Assembly (NCBI RefSeq): GCF_019649055.1
Contig: NW_026570295.1
Coordinates: forward strand, 310,001-374,000
Reading direction: 5' to 3'
DNA length: 64,000 bases
Origin: Paramacrobiotus metropolitanus
Lineage: Eukaryota; Tardigrada; Eutardigrada; Parachela; Macrobiotidae
The translations under genes and the position numbers were made by a program. Below, piece by piece: positions 57,441-64,000 of the stretch. The notes under the pieces were generated by a model. That model was not told the origin of the DNA. It ran no database searches and saw nothing but the letters and a program-made list of their open reading frames with translations. How positions within the stretch are numbered: position 1 is the stretch's first letter; every line of letters begins with the position of its first letter.

Positions 57441-58379
57441 AATTGCAACACTAAATAATTACGGACACTAACAGATGCAGTTTTTTTAAATTTTTCCCGT
57501 CGTTTCACCGGCTGAAATTGCATTTAAGCTCGAGTACGTGGATTTCGGCATCAGCAGATTAAGAGATAGGTTACCGGTAATTAAAGGTTAAGGCGATCAC
57601 TGTGTGAGATTTAATAACAGTCTGATAACCTGGCACTTCAATATAATGACGATACAGCTAATGGTAAGAGTATGATACCAATAACAAAACCCATAGAAAA
57701 AGGGCTAACGTCGTTTCTGGCCGTTGCCGGTTGCTTCGTTTTAATTATTTGTCATCAACTAGGAACGTACTCGTATTTGCAACCATAATAAATTCCAAAA
57801 AGCATTTGAATTTTTTTTTAATAAGCACAATACTTATTTTAACAGTACAGCAACTCATACTTGGAATGTCAGCTGGTGTCAAAAATCGTTGTGCAGCGGC
57901 TATAAAATCTAGCACGCTTATAATCTTATTTATAATCTTTATCATTTATCGTATTTATCATATAAATCATCAGCGGCTATAAATACTACGTTATTTCAAA
58001 TTTGATACACTCGTACTATGCTCCATCCCTTCATTGTTCCCAGGACTGATATTGGATTAAAAAATCTTTTTTGGCAAGTTCTTTTTTCTTTTGGCTACGT
58101 AAATGAAAACGGAACCTTTAAGCTTCTTGCTGTACATGTTGCATCAGTACTTCTACATGATATCTATCTATTATTAATCTCTAACATGTGCACATCGATC
58201 TATTCGTTAAGAGAAATTTTGAACGGCACATTGCTGTGCGGAATCACATCCGGACATGATTCTGTCTGGATGATCGCGTTTGATCCCTCATCCAACAGGA
58301 CCACATGGTACTTCTTCTACAACAGACCGATGTAGAAGCCTCGCGAACTGAAGCGCGCTTCAAATGCAAACTGAATAGC
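57441..58379. other. Array spacer, no gene recognised
   Basis: A frame at 58018-58335 (+) has no domain. It overlaps the minus-strand reading of a decayed MAM C-half near its end. Confidence 0.4.
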
Positions 58380-58670
58380 CAAAACCTTATTCATTTCGTT
58401 GACGTCAGTGATGCCGTAGCCGGGCGGACCGTGGGGAATACGAACCGTGCGCCACCCATCATCAGTCAGCCAGCCGCACGTCTGAAAGTCCTCGAATATA
58501 TCAAATCGCAGGTGATGCTGGTGGACTGCTGCTGCGAATGATGGCACGGGTCCAGTCGATGGCACCCGAGCCGGCGGCATAGATGGGCGTGGCCGGGAGC
58601 TGGTTGAAGGTGGCCAGGTAGACGGCGAGACCGGCAACGCTACGGTCACTTGTTAGGTGGAAAACTACGA
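58380..58670 (-). pseudogene. MAM domain, decayed
   Basis: VAGLAVYLATFNQLPATPIY, AAGSGAIDWTRAII, then DDGWRTVRIPHGPPGYG and AIQFAFEARFSSRGFYIGL in another frame. It is homologous to 62130-62470. Confidence 0.55.
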
Positions 58671-58959
58671 AGCGAAATGAATCACAATGAAAAGTATCAT
58701 CAGAAATATGAAAAATATTTTACCTAGAAATAGTAGCAGACAATCTACACTGGAAAAGATTAAGAAATTTCTGGTAATCTCAAAAATGCGGCAAGTAGCG
58801 CAAAAAAATTGTAATTCGTAATTTGAGTCTGAGTAATTTGTAAATCAGCATTTCAGCAGTTTTAGCAGATAATCAGCAACTCTCGGTAGTGATTGGGTAC
58901 TGCCACAATAATACGATAAATTCGGAGCAGTTAGAGGAGAGTACATTAATAATCCCGTC

Positions 58960-59110
58960 TCCACCTGGAACACCGCGCTGCCTTTGGTCTGTCCGATGCG
59001 AAGAGGCGGACTCCACTGCGGCTGCTCATTATCGGCATTCTGTCAACCACACATGTCCGGATTAATGCCTTTGCCAAAATCGCAGCTGATCGTGCCATGA
59101 AAGGGTTGCG
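58960..59110 (-). pseudogene. MAM N-half with nonsense codon
   Basis: GTISCDFGKGINPDMCG, stop, QNADNEQPQWSPPLRIGQ, AVFQVETG. The stop is TGA where the family has the Trp of C-G-W. Confidence 0.7.
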
Positions 59111-59119
59111 CTATAATCA

Positions 59120-60349
59120 TTCGACCAGTCAAAAATTACCGTCAAAACATTTACCAAAAATCTGATATTATTATGAAAAAGTTCCAAAAATTCACGATAA
59201 AAACCGTCGTAATTATGGTTAGAGTTGTACAAAGTCATTCGCACGGTCTTAGATATTTTTGAAATGCTGTAACTACATTTTTGTTGTCCCAGCGGATCCC
59301 TGCCGGAAAAAAAATCTACCGCTTAAACGAAGAAGTTCTGCGAGAGAACTCCGTGAACATTTTTCTACACAGGTGATTAGGGACGCACTAGGGGAATATT
59401 TCGTACAGCGCCTGTTCGTACAAGTTCGGGCTACTGCACTCACATACAAATGCCATGCAGTGCAGCGTTAACACACACGCATTGAGCGCACACATTGAGC
59501 GTTGAGCACACAGCCACACATTCGTTCTAACAAACGTGAAGTTCCAACGTCTGCACAACTGATGTTCTGAGTTGGAAATTGGATGTACTGCATATAGCAC
59601 AAGTGAGGAACGTTATCCTGACATTCGACGCAGGACATCCTTTTGCGGACACCAGTCTAGGAATTGTGCAAGGTAAGTTTCAAGTTTTTTGTAGTCGTAG
59701 AACGAAACTGTAGTCTACATGTTTGAACGGGCAGATTACTGGGACCGTAACGCATTGCTGAGTCTCGTCTCATTTTTAGGTGATATCCCGTCTGCGGAGC
59801 TCCGCACAGGCTTACTCTTTCCACAACGTGGCGTCATCCGGATCAAGACACAAAAATCAGAAATGAAATGAAAGAGCAACACTAAATAATCTAATAACAA
59901 AACTGCCATCAAAATCACGCAAAGTTTTGATTGCATATTAGCGGGCCATTTCGCAAAGAATGTTAGGTTTTTACTGCTGTTCAAATGCTATGTATGCTAT
60001 TTGATTATTAATTCCACGATTGGGTAGCCTTGCACCAATCGGCGCATTTGCTATCGTTACGCCTAGTGGTTTAATGCAATTGTGGTTGGGTAAAACCGAC
60101 CACTCACAGAACGGATAGATGCTCGACAAGCCAATGCAAGAGCGGACATACTAACGCGCTCCGTTGATATGACGAGTCATATCAACGCAACACGCTACGA
60201 GCCTACTTTTTCCGGGAGGGGATTGCCACACTTCTACGCTCGGATGCACTCGAACAGCATGTCTGATAACATACAGTTAATTAGCAAACACACTGAGCAA
60301 TTCACAGTTTTAATAAACTTGAACGGTCGCGTTCAACATTCGTGATTAC
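59120..60349. other. Array spacer with palindrome
   Basis: No exon is supported. It holds a perfect 12-bp palindrome at 60162-60187 (CGTTGATATGAC, GA, GTCATATCAACG) and short CATTGAGCG repeats at about 59480-59510. Confidence 0.5.
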
Positions 60350-60352
60350 GCT

Positions 60353-60610
60353 TCAAAATTTGTGGCTTAGTACAGTCTCAGCCTTACGTAAAGCAATGGG
60401 TGCCGCAGTGTTGTCGGTCCCGTGGTGAGGCCGGAATCGGTGGTGAAGGGTTGGGAGGTGGTGTGCAGATCCACCGCCGGGCACTGCGACGTGAGCGCGT
60501 TTGTGGTCGGGATTCTCGTTCATAATCCCGTGGTCGATGGCCATGTAGATTGTAGAAGCCGCCCACGTTAAATTGCGCTTTAAACACCAGCAACAACAGC
60601 AACAATGCAT
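60353..60610 (-). pseudogene. MAM C-half and linker, frameshifted
   Basis: VFKAQFNVGGFYN, then MAIDHGIMNENPDHKR in another frame, then the linker TDSGLTTGPTT. The FY-x-AID block is the MAM C-terminal strand. The linker recurs at 63915-63960. Confidence 0.55.
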
Positions 60611-61239
60611 ATTAACGGCAAGATTTGTGAGCTATCTCAACATCACAAACAGCTTAAACAATAATAGGACCCGCCTCGATGTCAATCATACTCTGTCAAG
60701 TTGTGCAAAAAAAATCATTAACAAATATTTAATCATTTTCGGAATTTGCAAATTTGTACCACATGAAAGGTTTTGTGCAGTCCAAATGTCTGCCCCAACA
60801 TTACATTCACAGCCCCCGTACCGTGTTATTAAGCTTTACATGCAACGCCTACTCTAGTGGATATAATCAATCTTCAAGTTTTCAATTGCTATTCAACAAA
60901 TACTATTCACTAACATTTAAAACCAAAACAATTCAGTTTCTTATGCTGTTTTGACCGCAGTAAGTTCTGCAAAAAAATTTCTCAACTAATTCAACATTTT
61001 TGAAGTTTTGTTCGTTCTCGGTGTAGTGATAGCATTGATCGTCCCGTTCCGCCTGATGCTGCCATGATACTACGTTTGCAGTCCTGAAACGATATACGAG
61101 CATTACGAGGCTTACGAGCACGCTGTAACTGATAAAACGCAATGAGAAATTTCCTAACGGTAGTGAACATAATTAATATTGTTATGTTAACCTTTCGATT
61201 TACTGTACTGTGTAGAATCAAAGCATTAACCCGTAATAC

Positions 61240-61410
61240 AACAGAATCGTTGAAGCAGACGGACACCAGCGTGTACAGCCACTCCCTCGACGCATCCCCG
61301 GTTTCCCACAGCCACAGCAGGAACCCCTGGTTCCCGGCCTGCTCGCCGTAAGCCGCAGATGCCTGATACCGTGGTCGCCTGGTGGAGCAATGGCGATAGT
61401 AATAAAAATT
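61240..61410 (-). pseudogene. MAM fragment
   Basis: SAAYGEQAGNQGFLLWLWET and SREWLYTLVSVCFNDSVVLR match the C-half at about 49780-49900. Confidence 0.55.
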
Positions 61411-62129
61411 AATCGGAAAAGCAGGCAAGCAGTTGGTATTATTAGCCCAGTTTTGTAAGTTGGAATATGGTATAAAGAGTTTCATTAACAATACCATAGC
61501 AAAGTCCGTAGAAACAGGGCTAACGTCGTTTCTAGCCGTTGTCGATTGCTCCCTGTTAGTTATTAATCGCAGGTGACGTTACTGGATTGCGGCTGTGGGA
61601 TCAGCCGCTTCACAGGATTCTGCGCACACTACAGGACGGTGCCAAACTCAATCGTTGTAGGAAAATATAAAACTGTTTATTAAATTATTCGTAAAGCAAT
61701 TTGTGCGAAATACTTCTATAATAAATATCTACATAAATAGGAATGTAAATTTTTTTTTTACTTTCATCGATACAAAATCAACTATGAAAACTAGGAAAAC
61801 ACGGATTTAAATCCAGATAGCTGCTTTAAAAAGTTAAATTATTCGTGCAACTGCTGTAATTTGAAGGAATAAAATTAAATTTTTGCGTTGTTAGAGCAGT
61901 ACCGGCACCTACCCTCTTCACGAAACAAGCCGCTGCACTATAATCCTTCTCCAGCGCTGTAAGCCTCGATTCAACATGGCAACACTCTTAATGGCCTCGA
62001 ATGTTTGGGAAACCGTTTTTCTCTTGGTAAATTTAACGGATTTTTTATTTAAAGGATGTTAATACAATGCGCACCCATATGTTAAAAGTACTGCAGTAAA
62101 GTCACTTAGTCACATAAAACTTACTTGGC
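61411..62129. other. Array spacer, no gene recognised
   Basis: AT-rich, nothing supportable. Confidence 0.4.
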
Positions 62130-62470
62130 CGACCACCAGATCCAGCCCGGGCACAGTCCCACGTCGAAGGAGTAGCGGCCGCATAGACGATGGACAGGGG
62201 TTGTTGCACGGTGGCGGCAATGGGTGGCGGGAGAATGCTGCCGTTCTCCCCGGCAAGAATGACGCGGTCCACGACAATCCAGGCGCCGCGCTGGATGTAG
62301 CGGCATCCAGGACCAGTTGGATGCGGGAGCTGGAGGGGCGGTCAAAATCGATGACGGCGCGGGTCCAGTAGATGGCGCCCGAGCCGGCGGCCCAGTTGGG
62401 CGTGCCCTGGAGTTGGTTGGAGGTGGCGACGCAGACCGCGAGACCGGCGACGTTTCGGCAGCTTGTTCGG
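62130..62470 (-). pseudogene. MAM domain plus start of next, frameshifted
   Basis: VAGLAVCVATSNQLQGTPNW, AAGSGAIYWTRAVIDFD and SSSRIQLVLDA are in one frame. YIQRGAWIVVDRVILAGENG, IAATVQQPLSIVYAA is in another. The next domain opens YSFDVGLCPGWIWWSAK with a good donor AA|GTAAGT at about 62125. Confidence 0.65.
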
Positions 62471-63299
62471 TAAAAAAACTGAAAGCTAAATAAATCGCAA
62501 TCAACAAAATTATCAGAAATATGAGAAATATTAATTTTTACCTACTCTAGAAATGATAGCAAACAACCTACACTGTTCTAGAGTGGAAAGATTAAGAAAT
62601 TTCTAGTGCCCTCATGAATGAGATACGAGCGCGCAAAAAGGTAGCGCAAGGTAGCCTCGTAAGTAGCGCAAAAAGGAGTACGATTCGTATTATACAATTC
62701 GGCATTTTAGTAGTTTTAGCACACATCCATTCAACTTTTAGCAACGGTATTTTCTTTGTGACTGCCACTGTACTACATTCGAAGCAGTAAAAAGAATGTG
62801 CAATGCGTAAACCGAATTGATCACCATTATTAACACTTGCCATTACAGTAAATATTGAAAAAACCTGAAATTTTATTTACTGAATAATTTACTGAATAAT
62901 TATATTTACTTCATCCCCAATAAGAAAGATAAATAATAAGATACCGCACGCTCGCATGAATTTTTAAGACAGCGCTTGTCGATAGAGATTCAGCGGGGTA
63001 ACGCGGCGTCAGTGCTTGGCACGATGGAAGGGCTGGATAAATTAAATGAGATTTTCTTGTTGTAGTTTGCATGTTTCTTTCTTTACTTTGCCCCCAAGTA
63101 TGATTTGACCGATAAAAGTACTTCATAAGATACCAGATGTCAAAAACTTACAAAGGTAATATAAGATACAAATCAGTAAGCACATTAGATCATTCACTGG
63201 CTAAAAAACTGAGAAGGTAACTGCTGACTTTTGCAATCGACAGCAATAGTACGGCCAACCGTGGAAGAAGCAACAGCGATAGCTTCCTTCGATATCGAA
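62471..63299. other. Array spacer, no gene recognised
   Basis: No exon is supported; the segment near 62740-62800 shares the CCACTGTACTAC-type block repeated elsewhere in the array. Confidence 0.4.
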
Positions 63300-63510
63300 A
63301 CGGTTGGAGTGCGTCGAGCGGACGGTGTCATTGTCCGTGGTCGCATCGACAGAGAAAGGACCCGGTTCCGCCTGGAACACCGTGCTGACGTTGGTTTATC
63401 CGGTGCGAAGTAGTGGTGCCCATTGCGGCTGCAGACTATCGCCGTTCTGCCAGTCGCACTTGTCCAAATTATTGCCTTCGCCAAAATCATAGCTGACCGT
63501 GCCGGGGAAA
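63300..63510 (-). pseudogene. MAM N-half with nonsense codon
   Basis: GTVSYDFGEGNNLDKCDWQN, GDSLQPQWAPLLRTG, stop (TAA), TNVSTVFQAEPGPFSVDATT. The first Cys is Tyr. Confidence 0.7.
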
Positions 63511-63910
63511 GGTTCCGCTATAAGCATTCGGCCAGTCAAAAATTACCGTCAAAGCGTTTGCCAAAATCGGATAATATAATAAAAACGTTCCAAAAAATCA
63601 CGTTAAAGGTTCTGGTAATGTTATTTTGTAGTTGCAAAAAAAATACATTACAAAAAGTAACGAATTTCAGCGGTTTTGCAGATTGTAAATGATATGATTC
63701 TACAGCTGATATTGTAGAGCATCGGACACCATTATGCCATCTGCCGGTCACAATACTACGTTCAAATGCATTTACAACGAATGATGGTGGATGCAAATAA
63801 GTGAAACCACTTACCACAGCGACAAATTCACAATTTTTGTAAACTTGACTGCTCAGTAATCCTTTTACTAGTTAGCATTCGTCATGAACATCACAATTGT
63901 GGACTAACGT

Positions 63911-63962
63911 AGCGCAACGGGCGCCGGTGTGGTCGGTCCCGTGGTCAAGCCGGAATCGGTGC
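63911..63962 (-). pseudogene. MAM inter-domain linker fragment
   Basis: CTDSGLTTGPTTPAPVALR is the Thr/Pro linker also found at about 60410. The array may continue beyond the window. Confidence 0.5.
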
Positions 63963-64000
63963 ATTTTTATCCACAATAACCACCACAATATCATAGTTAG

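Noticed and set aside
1-64000. Bacterial or plant contamination as the source of the UGT
   Set aside because: The UGT has an intron with animal-like AT-rich content and lies among clearly animal genes on both sides.

Overview
The window is animal nuclear DNA. Real genes are short GC-rich exon islands in an AT-rich background, split by GT-AG introns mostly of 60-700 bp. The proteins are metazoan types: BTB-BACK, Ly6/three-finger, MAM, LRR receptor, SLC2-like transporter and small secreted prohormone-like proteins. Compact introns, BTB-BACK and sugar-transporter copies, and a soluble plant-type UDP-glycosyltransferase fit an ecdysozoan invertebrate. A tardigrade is my best guess, but nothing in the sequence proves it.

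Layout. 0-8 kb: sparse, with two single-exon secreted precursors on the minus strand (2087-2500, with a Gly-Lys-Arg processing site; 5892-6188, ending in Leu-Arg-Phe-Gly). 8.6-10.6 kb: a six-exon BTB-BACK gene (-). 11.6-19.8 kb: two tandem, intronless sugar-porter genes (-), duplicated together with about 0.5 kb of upstream DNA; a decayed piggyBac-like fragment lies between them. 20.6-43.7 kb: two copies of a plant-type UGT gene in head-to-head opposite orientation, inside a roughly 4-kb inverted duplication. The left copy (+) is intact. The right copy (-) has an 8-bp frameshift deletion. Between the copies are a Tc1/mariner-like short element, a small secreted protein (-), an LRR membrane protein (-), a lipid-anchored adaptor-like protein (+) and a complete five-exon Ly6 protein (+). 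44-64 kb: an array of MAM-domain fragments, mostly minus strand, nearly all disrupted by frameshifts, stops or lost splice sites. It lies on locally duplicated DNA and is invaded by short inverted-repeat elements.

How the parts relate. There are no operons. The transporter pair and the UGT pair are recent local duplications. The MAM array is an older tandem expansion in decay. The LRR protein, the adaptor-like protein and the Ly6 protein are all surface or membrane-associated, but nothing shows they act together. Exon models for the BTB-BACK, LRR, Ly6, UGT and 28-kb genes were built by reading splice sites by eye; in each case the exon lengths sum to a whole number of codons.
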